A stretch of 64,000 bases of DNA from Portulaca oleracea (taxonomy: Eukaryota; Streptophyta; Magnoliopsida; Caryophyllales; Portulacaceae). The notes under the pieces were generated by a model. It was not told the DNA's origin. It ran no database searches and worked only from the letters and a program-made list of their open reading frames with translations. A program made the translations under genes and the position numbers. Position 1 is the stretch's first letter. Each line of letters begins with the position of its first letter. Positions 21,559-33,093 of the stretch are shown here, piece by piece. The stretch is taken from the NCBI GenBank assembly GCA_029582165.1, contig CM055892.1:13434754-13498753 (forward strand), in the 5' to 3' direction.

Positions 21559-23016
21559 GGGTTTTTGGCCGTAAATAATACATACTGAGGGGCTTGTGAT
21601 TGAGAATAATCCAAAGTGACTTTTCGGCCACTAGCAGTCGGTACTATTTCATTATTTTCTCATAGCAATCCATATTAACTTTCCGGCACTGGAAAGCTGA
21701 CGTGGCCACCGGAGCACGTGGTCAATGAAAACCATGCCAAGTCATTATTTTTTATGTTTTCCCTTTGTTTAAGTCTTATGCCACTGTTTCATTGTCGAGT
21801 CATATGCATTCAAATTTTTCGTAAACCAAATTTTAATGAAAAGGTTTCATTTTGTTTTCATTACAACTTCATGGAACACCTACCTACCCATTCCTTCAAG
21901 ATTGCCTATACAAGTACCCTAAAGCAAAAATAAACCTTGCCTAAACAAGTTTCAGCCTAAATCAATCACCTAAACCTATCCAATATACCATGAAACAAGA
22001 ACCCCAAAATAAACCATACCAATCCCACTCCCCATTTCTTTGAATGGTGTAATTCCTCAAGTTCTCTTTTGAGAGCTTTCTTTTTCACCTTCTGTTTTTC
22101 AATTACAAGTTTGAGCCTCTCATTTTGTCTTCCATTAATGACTTCATCTCAGTTAAAATGCATCTCATTCCTTCAACAGTGACAACTAGCTGTTCCATCC
22201 TTTCTTCCACACTTTGATCTTTCTCTGGCCTCTGTTCCACCCTTCGTGTCAGGTAAGCTTCAACATCTTCTTCCCAAAAAAGCCGCAACTTTGCTTTGGG
22301 TTCTATATGAAATTCAAAAAAAATTGCCCAATTAAACCCTAAACAGTAAATCGACTCTTCATCCCAACATATTACAGATTCAAATTCAAAAATTAGCCTC
22401 ATACCTTCCAAAACTTACAACCATAGAATAATTTACCAAAGCTTGGATGTTTTTTGGAAATCCGGAGAATCGCAGGTATCTTGTGACCACATTGCACAAC
22501 TTCATCAACAATATGAACATCCTTACGCCCTACCTCCGTCAAAGATTTTGAAGATTGACCGCCTGTAGACGAAAACCTAGACATTTTCCCCAACTTGGTT
22601 GACACAGAACAATTTTCTGGAGCTATGGATGTTTAACAATGAGAGGATCTATGGAGGAGAGCGGATGAAGAGGACGAAATTACTGAGAGGAAGAGAGAGG
22701 AGAGAACAGTCATAAATAAAAGAATTAAATTAGGTTGAAGAGTTTAAAGAATTAAATTAGGTTTTCAATTTATTCGGAGGAAAGTCTTTTTACAAGTCTT
22801 TAAAAAAAGGGAAAACATAAAAAATAATGACTTGGCATGGTTTTCATTAAAAGACCACGTGCTCCGGTGGCCACGTCAGCTTTCGGTGCCGGAAAGTTAA
22901 TATGGACTGCTATGAGAAAATAATGAAATAGTACAGACTGCTAGTGGCCGAAAAGTCACTTTCGATTATTCCCAGTCAAAAACCCCTCAGTACGTATTAT
23001 TTACGGCCAAAAACCC
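21559..23016. mobile_element. MULE with ~215-bp TIRs, TSD TATTTTTTA
   Basis: The element begins GGGTTTTTGGCCGTAAATAA and ends with its complement. A perfect 9-bp direct repeat TATTTTTTA lies on both sides (21550-21558 and 23017-23025), the diagnostic Mutator signature. The inverted arms extend to about 21775 and 22810 with few differences. The interior carries a spliced GRF zinc-finger reading frame on the minus strand instead of a transposase, so this is a Pack-MULE-like or specialised non-autonomous element. Confidence 0.9.
22103..22605 (-). pseudogene. GRF-type zinc-finger protein inside the MULE
   Basis: Exon 1 (22605-22405) starts at an ATG, has a Ser-rich N-terminus and reads CGHKIPAILRISKKHPSFGK then LFYGCKFWK, matching the first half of a zf-GRF domain. 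A 102-bp intron (GTATGAGG...CATATAG) follows. Exon 2 (22302-22103) continues in frame through SCGFF, the second Cys pair of the domain, then shifts frame in a run of six T. One extra T would restore the frame leading to WEEDVEAYLTRR and a coiled-coil-like tail. Small plant proteins with GRF finger plus coiled coil are often found in TEs. Function is unknown; nucleic-acid binding is the family expectation. Confidence 0.6.
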
Positions 23017-23025
23017 TATTTTTTA

Positions 23026-23430
23026 TCTATCATTTTGAAAAAAAAATGAAGAAATCAATGTAAAAAACATTAAGTAGAAATAAATTAAATGACAAAATAT
23101 CATTAATGATTGAAAACGTAAATGTGATAAATAATAAGGATAAAAAAAAGTTAGTTAAGTGAATAAATAAAAAATGACGAAGGGAGTATAATAAAATTAG
23201 TAAATTGCAATACTTTTCCCATTATATAAATAATAAGCTTGTAAAAGTTAATAAAATATTTTCACCCGACAATTAACTTAATTCAAACTAATCATATCCT
23301 TTCTTATTCTATTCTTTCCTTTCATTTATTTTCCTCTCCTAACCTAACCTGATCCTAACCTGACTAAAAAATAACGTCTAAATGAATGAAAAAGGTTTTT
23401 ACCTCATTTATTTTTTATAAAAAATAATTA
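23026..23430. other. AT-rich, single Stowaway-like end
   Basis: GACGAAGGGAGTATA near 23175-23190 resembles the right end of a Stowaway element whose left end may have been displaced by the adjacent MULE. Otherwise nothing is recognised. Confidence 0.35.
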
Positions 23431-23664
23431 CTCCCTCCGTTCTTTTTTATTTGTCATTTTCGGTTTTCAATGTCAATCTTTAATCAATAATTTCTAATAT
23501 AAAATTTGTATAAAAAATATAATATTATACTTTTTAATAGCATTTTTTATAATGAATCTAATAATATCAATTTTGTATGATGAATCATTATACAAATTAA
23601 AATATTAATGGTCAAAGTTTTTAACACAATTTCCTAGGCGACAGAGAAATAAAAACGGAGGTGG
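23431..23664. mobile_element. Stowaway-type MITE, copy B
   Basis: A 234-bp element between TA dinucleotides, starting CTCCCTCCGTTCTTTTTT and closing with AAAAACGGAGGTGG. Its interior aligns with the element at 8483-8718 nearly end to end. Confidence 0.88.
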
Positions 23665-24500
23665 TACTTACTAAAAAAATTAGCAAAATTATAATTAAAA
23701 ATAAACACAAAAAAGAAAAAGGAAAAACATGAAAAATAGAAAACACAAAAAAGGAAAAGGAAAAACAAAAAATCATCACAACAAAACATACACACAGCCA
23801 TAGCGGCAACAAAAAAAAAGGAAGAAAAAAGGTGAAAAAGAAAAAATTAAAAAAATTAAAAAATCTCCATCACAAGTTCACAACACAACACCAATAAGGG
23901 GTAAGGGCAACTCCCCTTTCTTACTTTAATGATAAAGATATGCAACATCTATTTGAAAAATATCGAAATGTTGACAAAGTGATTCATTACCTGAGCAGTT
24001 GGAAAAAGAGCGCCACCCAGGTTCAAATCCATCCGTGCATCCCAAAAAAAATAATTAAAAATGTAGCGATACCAAGATAGACTAGATTTTTCAAGAAAAA
24101 GAAGGGGGGTTTACAATGCATTTGGTAACCGTTGAATAATCCTATTGTACTGAATATTAACAAGACGTCTTAAAAACACATCACATACCCAAAATTGAAC
24201 AAAGCCATAGATCAAAAATCAAATTGTACCTTAAATCTGCCTCTTCGTACTTCTCAACAGTTTCCACACCCTTGAGCTGCTGCTTCCTTGTTGCGTTTGC
24301 GGTTCTAGCTCTGAATTACCTGCTTCTAGCTCTGTCCGAAGCTAGCTCCTCAATAGGATTTTTACGTTGAAAAGTAAACCCGTCTCTCTACGAATGATAA
24401 TTGAGCGTAGGTAGCATAGAGAATTCAACGGTGAAATACCGAGAGAAAGAAACAGAGAGAGTGGCATACCCGCAAATTATGATATAACACCAAGTGTAAC
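23665..24500. other. Intergenic, A-rich; doubtful exon-like stretch
   Basis: A-rich tracts (23690-23880). On the minus strand a short open stretch around 24230-24300 (RKQQLKGVETVEKYEEADLR) ends at a good GT donor, but no partner exon was found. It is not called as a gene. Confidence 0.3.
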
Positions 24501-24682
24501 GTGCTAGGAGTCTACACCATGATTTCCCAACTTGGATATTTTCTCAACTTGGATGTCATGATAATTTCCCAACTTGGAAAATTTTCCAACATGGATGCTT
24601 ATTTTCCTGCAGTTTTTCCCATCTTGGATGCATATTTTCCCTTACACAATGTACAGTTGGCGATAAATTTTCTATCATGTAA

Positions 24683-25240
24683 TGTATTGGGTTAATGGCC
24701 CAAATTCTCTTGATTCATTATTTGGCAAGTTTTCTAAACACTCCAAGTTATTGGTTGCTATTAGGAAATTATTTTATTTCCTATTTATATTTAGGTTAGT
24801 TACCTAATTGTATTCTAAAATCTAATTGTATTTGGAGTAGGAGTCTAGCCAGATTTATAGAAAGTTTACCCCTATAAATAGAGGTCTTTATTCACCTTGT
24901 AATAAAGCGCCAAGCAACCAATGTAATCGATGTGAGAGCCTTCAAAACCCCCCATGAGGGAGGTACGGTGTTATTTCCACATCTTCACCCTACTCATCCC
25001 TAGGTTATGAGAATCTACGAGAGTTCACACATATATTTTACCTCTTATAATATCTCCTTTTTCTACTAGTGGATATTGGTTGTCACCCGTGGGTTTTTCT
25101 TCGAGTTCTTCGGTTTCCCACGTAAAAATTACTGTCTCACCCTATTTATCCTTGCCTCTCTTTATTATTATCCTCAATTATTTCATAATCATCCTGTTTT
25201 TCCTTCAGCTGCATATATTTCTCTATTTTACACCCTAACA
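24683..25240 (+). mobile_element. Solo Copia LTR
   Basis: About 558 bp beginning TGTATTGGGTTAATGGCCC, like the LTR start of the Copia element at 1-2164, and ending CACCCTAACA. A TATA-like CTATAAATAG lies near 24892. Neither a primer binding site nor internal domains adjoin it. Flanks (TGTAA and AGTAG) do not form a TSD, so it may be a recombinant or truncated copy. Confidence 0.6.
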
Positions 25241-25489
25241 AGTAGCTAACAACTGGCAACAAATCTGAATCTGTTCCCTAACATAATGGATGTTTTCCAG
25301 ATTTAGGTATAGTATTCAAGCACTGCAATGTATATTTACATCATATATTTTCTCTTACACAATGCATAATTGAATGCAGATTTATCATGATATGAGTGTA
25401 TCATGATAATTTCCCAACTTTGATATTTTCCTAACTTGGATGCATATTTTCTCTTACGCAATGCAGTTTTACGCAACTAAGGTAACATC

Positions 25490-26302
25490 CATTCTCTGCT
25501 TCAATGCCCGATGGCTACTTCTATCTGGGAGAACACTTCGGTGGACAGTGACCTATGGCAACGAGAGTTCCGGTCTTTGAGGGACTGTCTGGAGCAGGCG
25601 GCGGGGAAGTTGGAGGAGGAGGAACTGGGCCACTTTATTGCAATCCTCTGGGGTTGTTGGAATGCGAGAAACAACTTCATACACAAGAAGAAGGATGATA
25701 ACTTGGCCAAGGTTGGTGAGAGAGCTGTGAATTTTGTCAAGAGCTACAAAGAAGTAAGGGAGTGTTTTGAGAACCCAAGAGTTGTACATGAGGTAAGATG
25801 GTCTCCCCCTGCACCGGGTGTCCTTAAATTAAATTGTGACTCGAGCAAAATTGGTGAGGACTGCTGGGGATGGGGCTTTGTAGCTCGGGATTGTGATGGG
25901 AACGTGGTGCTTGCCGGTGTGAAACAGGGCCAACGCTTTACAGCCCCTACCCTGGAAGAAGCCCGGGCCTGTCGGTTCAGTCTGCAAGAGATGCATGAGG
26001 CGGGGTTCCGTGACATTATAATGGAAAGTGATTGTCTTCCACTGATTCAAAAATTAAAGAATAAATTGGTTGATAACAATGAGTTAGGCCTCATTATTAG
26101 GGATATTTTGAGTTTATACACAACTTTTGATCATGTTAGTTTTCAATTTATTCGGAGGGATGAAAACAAAGTAGCCCATGAGATTGCTAGGTGGCAACCA
26201 TGGAGCTTACTGGCAAGAATTTGGAGCTCCGATGTTCCGGACCCAATTTTGGAAAGGGCGTTAGAGAATATGTATCGTTTTATCAATGACGCTCTAATAT
26301 AA
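25490..26302 (+). pseudogene. LINE (L1-type) C-terminal RNase H fragment
   Basis: An open frame of 263 codons follows the ATG at 25511, but coding-like residues (LLQCP) precede it, so the ATG is internal to a truncated polyprotein. Residues 1-90 include the WG-CWNARNNF motif of the zinc-finger/RT-linker region. The RNase H-like domain (about 95-230) shows the acidic residues in LNCDSS, LEEARA and MESD and the RRDENKVAHEIAR motif. This is the plant RVT_3 type. Stop TAA at 26300-26302 is followed by an A-rich stretch. The reverse transcriptase is missing. No frameshift in 790 bp hints at recent insertion or selection. Confidence 0.75.
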
Positions 26303-26995
26303 TTTCCCCCTCCTGTTATAAAAGAAAAAAAAGATTTAGATACTTTGTCGCTTCCATTAAAGGATCTTCAACCTGCTAATTTTTTATAATAGAAAATCTA
26401 TAGTATCTATCAAAAAAAATTATTGTTAAAAAAATATAATATCAAAAAAAACAAAGATCTCCAAGATTCTGCAATAATTTCAAACACGTTGGGGTTAGGA
26501 TCTTTGTGATTTAGTTTACTTTGATATCTTTGTGACTTAGTTTACTTTGAGATGGATTTTGTGGTTGGTTGAAGTTGATACGTTTTTGGATTTGCTTGTT
26601 TCTATATATCTTTGGTGATTTGATGCCTTGGTCTCATACATAATTTCATAAATATCACATGTTAACATAATATGCTGATTCATTCTACATTTAGCTATTA
26701 TATGCTAATTTCGTAAATATCACTCTGTTAATATTAACAATGTGATATTTTGAAAAAAAAATTAATAATCTTAATGTAGTTTTTCCCAACTTGGATGCAT
26801 ATTTTCCCTTACGCAATGTAGTTTTTCCCACCTTGAATGCATATTTTTACCGATTGTAATGTGCTATGTACATTCGGTCCTTCCATCTAATTGTTGTAGC
26901 ATACCTTCTTGAGACTTTTGAGAAGCGAAATCACAAATCAAAATAAGCCATTATTCCTGAGCATCGGTTGCTGCCATGGATGACAACTAGGGCCT
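26303..26995. other. Intergenic, nothing recognised besides dispersed repeats
   Basis: AT-rich DNA with two CCCAACTTGGATGCATATTT copies near 26785-26850. No gene. Confidence 0.4.
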
Positions 26996-27413
26996 AGGGT
27001 GGGCAATGGGCAGGGTCATGGTTGGCCCATGATTCATGTAGGGTCGAGTCGGGCCCATGTTGGCCTTTCGTAATAATGGATCGAGTCAGGGTTTTCTAGA
27101 AAAATAAGGTTAAGTTCATAGGCCGGCTCATTTGGACCTAAAGTTCAAATTAAGTATATTTATAACAAAAAAAGTACTTATGCTAATTAATACTTAATAT
27201 GGAGTATTAATAATACATTTAAGTAAGGTTAACATTTAAAACATTAGGAAAAACTATATCGGGCGACCCAGTCTGGTCGATTCACCGACCCTTTAACATT
27301 ATGAAACAGACCATTTTATTAATGATCTGACCCTTATCTAACCCGACCCTTCCCCTTATTTTTTAGGGTTTAACCCTCTTGACTCTATGGGGCTCCGGAC
27401 CATTGCCCACTCT
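26996..27413. mobile_element. Small TIR element, AGGGTGGGCAATGG ends
   Basis: Left end AGGGTGGGCAATGGGC pairs with AGAGTGGGCAATGGTC read inward from the right. Subterminal words GGGTCGAGTCGGG and CGACCC are enriched, as in hAT-like MITEs. No coding capacity, and no TSD could be fixed. Confidence 0.5.
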
Positions 27414-27594
27414 TAATGACAAGTGATGATCTCTTTTCTTTCTCCTCTGAGTCACTCTCTCTTTGTTTATTTGTTTGTTTACTGCACAATTTACGGTGGT
27501 GCGTCTTTTTCCTCGACGAGTTTGAATAGGAGATGTGAAGTTTCACAGATTAGCCAAGACACTTTTTAAATATCATGTCCTATTATTAAAATTA

Positions 27595-28128
27595 GGGTTT
27601 TTGGCTCAAAATAATCCGACGTCGGAGGTCATTGGCTGAAAATAATCCAAACTCACTTTTTGGCAGAAAATAATCCAAGCTTTTAACTTATTTACTCATA
27701 CTAAACCGAAATTGATTTCCGGCGTCGGAATGCTGATCAGTGGGCAGCCTGAGCCCGTGTTTCTTTGATTGATTTTGGTTTTGATTTTTTTCTTAAGTTA
27801 TGTAGACCCCAACTCACTTAAACTTATAATGACATGACAATGGATTAAAAATAAAAACAGTTAACATAATAAATTCAGTCTTCCAACTCTAAAAATTTAA
27901 AATTTGACCCAACCCTAACTGTTTGGCTTTTTTCTAATTCCTCTCAGTCTTCTCTCTCCTACTTCGTTATCTTTTGTAGACCCGAGTCAGCATTCCGAAG
28001 CCGGAAATCGATTTCGGTTTAATCCGAGTAAATAGGTTAAAAGTTTGAATCATTTACAGCCAAAAAGTGAGTTTGGATTATTTTCAGCCAATGACCCCCG
28101 ATTTCGGATTTATTTGAGCCAAAAACCC
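27595..28128. mobile_element. MULE-type MITE, TSD TTAAAATTA
   Basis: The 534-bp element starts GGGTTTTTGGCTCAAA and ends with its complement. It is flanked by perfect 9-bp repeats TTAAAATTA (27586-27594 and 28129-28137). The inverted arms extend about 150 bp through TTGATTTCCGGCGTCGG. End sequence and TSD place it with the MULE at 21559-23016, although the interiors differ. No coding capacity. Confidence 0.9.
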
Positions 28129-28138
28129 TTAAAATTAT

Positions 28139-28367
28139 GACCCCGTTCTTTTTATGGTGTGGTTGCGGTGTGGTGAAAATTTGAAAAGTGTAGAGGAATG
28201 TGGAAAGTTGTTGTGGGAATAATGGCTCCGTTTTGATTTTTAATTTGAAAAGTTTTCACTTTTAATAAAAATGTAAATGGTAGGTTATAGTGAGTTGTGG
28301 TCGAAATTTGAAAATTATGGTGCGGTGTAGAACTGCAAACCCACCATTCATAAAAAAGAACGGGGCC
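28139..28367. mobile_element. Short MITE, GRCCCCGTTC ends
   Basis: Ends are GACCCCGTTCTTTTTATGG and, read inward from the right, GGCCCCGTTCTTTTTT. The flanking 3-bp TAT repeats (28136-28138 and 28368-28370) suggest a PIF/Harbinger-like origin. It abuts the TSD of the MULE MITE at 27595-28128. The interior is rich in GTGCGGTG/GTGTGG words shared with the element at 31264-31548. Confidence 0.65.
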
Positions 28368-28524
28368 TATATTATTATCAAAAATGATAAATATATATAT
28401 CTTGGGACAAGACACATCTTAAGTGTCTTGTCTTTGTATGAAAAGTATATATTTACAAATTAAATTGAAAAACAAAATGATAATACATAGAAATTGTATA
28501 AAATCACCCTTTTATCTATATTTT

Positions 28525-30650
28525 TAAAAACTAGCGATAGTATAGCACGTGTTGCGTACTGTAGGCTTGAAGGTATATGAGATTAAATGTATTCCCTTCA
28601 TCTCAAATTAATTGTCATTTTGACTAATTTTAATCATTGATTAATAATTATTTACAAATTATAATGACTTACAATATAAAATTACCTCCATTATAATTGT
28701 TAGAAAAAGATCTTTCTAATGACAGTAATTTTATATTGTAAATTTGTAACTCATTATAATGTGTGAGTAATTAATGGTCAAAATATAGTCAAAGTAACAA
28801 TTAATTTGGAATGGAGGTAGTACTAAATTGTGATGTAAACATGACGTCAACTCTTTTTATTTGCAGTAATTTAGTAGTACTCCTAAATGTTATGTTCTAA
28901 CAACAATTCAAAATTGTTTAAAACATTCTATTTAACAGAGTTTAATTTTATGAATATCTGTTCATGTAATTATGTAATGACTTTAATATTACATTGTAGA
29001 CCATAATTCATTCCACCCGAAAAAATTATTCATATAAGTAGAAATAGTCAAACTGATATTTTAGTTTAATTTGATTCAATGAAAAACTAACTCGAATAAT
29101 GAAGGAAAAGTTAACCAAAAATCTAAAAGAAATAAATAAAATTTGTAAAAATTTAACAACCTATGGATTTTTATGTACCAAAAAAATAATGTTATAATTT
29201 TTGTTCCACATGTTATTTATTTCCGGTTTTATTTTTCAGATTTATAATGTAGTATATTTTTATTTAATGTATTCTATTTGTTAAATTTTATTTTACTTTC
29301 GTAACTGCCAAGAATAAAAATAATCAAATAATTTGGTCTAATAGCTGGAAAAAAAATTAATACATTTATTTCCAATTTTATTTTTTGAATTTATTTAATA
29401 CATTTTTACTTAATACATTTTATTTTAGTACATTTCCCTCCCAAATTGCTAAAAGGATAATAAAATAATAGATCCATAAAAACAAGACTAGACAAATACC
29501 AAAAATCAAAAATCAAAATCAAAAGCATCATCTATTGACCGTAGAGTATAGATTGCTAAATAGAAATAAAAAAAAAATCAAAAAACTCAAAAGCCTATAG
29601 CCATTACACAGATTGTGATTTCACTGTAGCAAATAAGCAAATACATATTCTACAGCACTAGTCTTTCACTGTAACAATCTACAATAAGACATTTATGCTT
29701 TTTATAGGTTCCTAGCAATAATACGCACGTGTCGTTTGTGTAGACTTCGAGGTATTCAAAATTAAATATATTAGATTGCAGTGTAAATATACATGAAGTC
29801 AATTAAGTTTCTTTATTTACGGTAGTTTAGTAAAACTCTGAATGTTTTGTTCTAACAACAGTTTACTAAACTTGTACAAAGCATCGTATTTAATTCGGTT
29901 ATATATGAAGAATATTTATTCATGTATCAATGTAATAATCGTCATATTATACTATATGTAGCCCATGATTTACTCCACTTGAAACATTTTCTTATAAAAT
30001 AATAAAAAATAGCATTTTAGAATCTTTTCTTTATTTTGTTAAATTATTCAATGAAAAGCTAGCAAGTACAATGATTTCTTTAGTGAATGTGCACTCACCG
30101 TTAGAATTTTTATACATAAATTATTGTCTAGTCTAACTTTTCATTGATTAAAAATCTAAAATAAATAAGTAAAGGTTTTTAAAAATTAACAATCTATAGA
30201 TCCGTTACATATATACCAAAAAAAAAAAAATAGTGTTGTATTTTCATCTAATAACTCCCAGAAAAAAATAGTGTGCATATGTGTGAGCGCGCCCATGTGC
30301 GTGTTTAATGTATTTTATTTCTTATATGAAATTTTCCATCCAAAACTTCCAATAAAGGAAATAAAAAAAATGGAAAGATGAACAAAAAAATGGTATATTT
30401 TCATATAATAGCTCTAAAAAATAGTTGACTTATTTTCAATGGTATATTCCACTTAACTTATTTTGTTTTTACTATATTTCACTTCCTGCAAAACTGACAA
30501 CAAAGGAAATTAAAAAATATATCCTTATTGTTTAGTACCCATCTATTTTCTTTACTCCTTTCAAAAATAACATATAATACTGGGTTGAGTAGATATGTAG
30601 TTTCTTCTTTTAAAAAAAAAAAGAAATAGACAATTTTACATTTGCTTCAA
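28525..30650. repeat. Two diverged direct copies of a ~1.1-kb AT-rich repeat
   Basis: Copy 1 starts near 28525 (CTAGCGATAGTATAGCACGTG), copy 2 near 29705 (CTAGCAATAATACGCACGTG). Both continue through GTTCTAACAACA and AAACATTCTATTTAA-like blocks and the same order of A-rich tracts. Fragments recur near 30890-31250 and 33660-33830. No coding capacity; a Helitron-like origin is possible but unproven. Confidence 0.55.
28592..28820. mobile_element. Stowaway-type MITE, copy C
   Basis: A 229-bp, nearly self-complementary element flanked by TA: TTCCCTTCATCTCAAATTAA at the left and TTAATTTGGAATGGAGGTAG at the right. It lies inside the first copy of the AT-rich repeat at 28525 and is absent from the second copy, so it inserted after or independently of that duplication. 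Confidence 0.8.
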
Positions 30651-31263
30651 AATAATAAAAGCGTATTTTCAAAATAATAAAATTAAATGGACGGTAGATT
30701 TATTGACATAGGCCCGCCGTGCTTAATATCATATTCACTGAGCTTTAATTCAATTTAATTTTCTTTCGAGAATTTATTTATCAAAAGACAAATACTTCAT
30801 TATTGAATACCTATTGTGCTCTTTAAAAGCCAAAAAAAGAAGAAGAAAAGAATGAAAAGCTACAGTGCACTTATTTGTAATATAATATATTTCTATTTAA
30901 TAGGTTATATAAATTATAGATATATAAGCTATATCCGTACTGTAGATATGTATAAGTTATAAATATCATATTCACTGAGCTTTAATTCAACTTACTGGAG
31001 AATGCTACAACATTACATCCATACTTTTAATAAGTTATATAAGTTATAGATATATATTATAGGTTATAGATTCCTATTTCCTTTTGAGATTTGTAATATA
31101 ATATATTTCTATTTAATGTTTTATATTTGTTATATTTAATGTTTCCTTCAAAATGGCCAACTGAGGAAATAGAAAAAATAAAAAATAATCAAAATGACAA
31201 CATATTCCGTGTAATAGCTCTAAAAATTAGATTATTTATTTGCAATGTTCTTTTTAAAACTTA
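30651..31263. other. AT-rich repeat fragments, no gene
   Basis: Fragments of the 28525-30650 repeat family and ATATAAGTTATAGATATA words. Nothing else is seen. Confidence 0.4.
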
Positions 31264-31548
31264 GGTCTCGTTCGTTTATGCGGTAGATTGCGATGCGGTA
31301 CCACACCGTATCGCAACTCTTTAATTTCTACCATACTCCACCCCATTTCACCACACTACACCACAATCATTACCCGACCAATATATTTCTTCACTATTCT
31401 CTCCTCATTTTTCTCTTCTATTTTTTCACATTCTCCCTTTTTACCTACCCCACTTACTATAATTCTCACCATAATTCACCACATTTTTTCAAATTTCACT
31501 GTACTGCACCATTACCGCACCGCAACCAACCGTATAAAAGAACGGGGG
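31264..31548. mobile_element. MITE-like element, GGTCTCGTTCGTTTATGCGG end
   Basis: The left end pairs with CCCCCGTTCTTTTATACGG read inward from the right. Subterminal GATGCGGT and ACCGCACCGCAACC words are shared with the element at 28139-28367 and with the C/A-rich stretches near 3.2, 4.1 and 5.2 kb, pointing to one family. No TSD was fixed. The open frames crossing it are compositional. Confidence 0.55.
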
Positions 31549-32396
31549 AATATATTTACTTAATATATTGGGAAGGTCTGTGGTAGTCAACTTTTTTTTT
31601 TTTTACTACCGTAGTTAAATTGAATATTAACCATTGATTATAATAAATAAAGTAATCTTAACCGTAGATTTGATTTTTACTAATCTTAAATAAATGATTT
31701 TATTTTTTTATCATTATTAAGTTAATATTATTTTATTACATAATTTAGTATACAAAATATTCTAATTTCAATAAAAATCTTTTTGTAATCTTTTCAATTA
31801 CTATCCAGGCGTCATGTTGTATGTAATATCTATCCTATTTTACGTTTACACTGATATTATGGAAACACAAGGCCATTGTCAGCCAAATGGTTGTCCTTGG
31901 GGTTTATATAAGCTTTGGTTGCTGGTTCAAGATGCAGTGGCAATTTTTTTTTGTTTCAATATTAATCTTTTCGCTCACCTTATGTACAATATAAATATCT
32001 TTATATTGATTTATTTAATTTATAATAAAGTACATAATTATATATGTAATTATTATTTGTTTCATTATAAAAATAATATTTTTTTATATTCGACGTGAAT
32101 GACAAATTAAATATCTATAAACTCGTTTATTTGATTTTAATCCTTTATAAAACTCATCTTATATATAATATAAATATCTTTATATTGATTTAATTAATTT
32201 ATGATAAGGCTTGTTATTATATATGTACAAAAATTATTGTTTGTTTCATAATAAAAGGAGTGTGTGTTTATATCTAATGTGAATGACAAATTACATATCT
32301 ACCAAACTCATTAATGTTGATCTTAATCCTTTACAAAACTCTTCCAATAAAAGTTAAAAAGAATATGTTTTCATATATTTCTCGGTAATAGACAAC

Positions 32397-32431
<35 letters not shown>
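31549..32431. other. AT-rich intergenic, nothing recognised
   Basis: No supported gene. A ~100-bp AT-rich block (TATAAATATCTTTATATTGA near 31990) recurs near 32168. Confidence 0.4.
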
Positions 32432-32435
<4 letters not shown>

Positions 32436-32656
32436 TGATAGATTTCAAGCTTACAACAATGACGCTTCAAGGAAGGAACTCTTAATGGGTAAGAAATGTT
32501 TTGAAAAGTTACAAGGTCAACTTATTTATACATAATGAATCGCAAAGTGTTTTATAACAAAGAGTACATATATATGCAACTTTTCAAAACATTTCTTACT
32601 CATTAAGAGTTCCTTCCTTGAAGCGTCATTGTTGTAAGCTTGAAATCTATCATATT
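32432..32656. repeat. Near-perfect hairpin, 79-bp arms
   Basis: Arm 32432-32510 is the reverse complement of 32578-32656 with a single mismatch (C/T near 32488/32600), around a 67-bp loop. The arms contain CTTCAAGGAAGGAACTCTTA and are not low complexity, although an (AT)/(ATA) microsatellite adjoins the left side. Such a foldback, if transcribed, would give a long dsRNA like a young MIRNA or siRNA locus. A small foldback TE is the alternative. Confidence 0.85.
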
Positions 32657-33093
32657 ATTTTATTATATGAGGACCCTGTTCTTTTTTACGGTTTGTTAAA
32701 TGGCTGTATGGATAAATAAGTAAAGTATGGGTATGGTCGATGAATTGGTGGGAGGATTAGTTGGTGGGATAAGGTGTAAAATTATTTGCATTTTTTAATA
32801 ACTTTTAATTTTTAATAGCTAATACCGTCTTAATTTTAAATTTTAATATAACAATAATTCCATAGAAAAGTATAATAATAATAATAATGTGTAGTAATGC
32901 ATCTATTAAAATTTGAAGTGTTCCAAAAAAATTAATCTATAACCAAAAAAATTATAAAATTAATAAACTTGTCAAATTTATACGAAACAAAAATACACTA
33001 CTACACTTGACCTTATTTAATCATAGGCCCACAAATTAAGATAAAATTAATATGATACTTTTTAATAAAAAGAACAATAAAAGATTTATGATA

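Larger units (their letters stand above)
24501..26870. repeat. Dispersed CCCAACTTGGATGCATATTTTC minisatellite-like copies
   Basis: Short direct copies of TTTCCCAACTTGGATGCATA, often followed by TTTTCCCTTACRCAATG, occur near 24525-24640, 25360-25470 and 26780-26850. All are in the same orientation, between and around the Copia LTR and LINE relic. They may be parts of one older element broken up by these insertions. Confidence 0.55.

Noticed and set aside
24230..24360. Exon-like stretch on the minus strand with a good GT donor
   Set aside because: Too short, no partner exon, frames conflict on either side of a second donor-like site.
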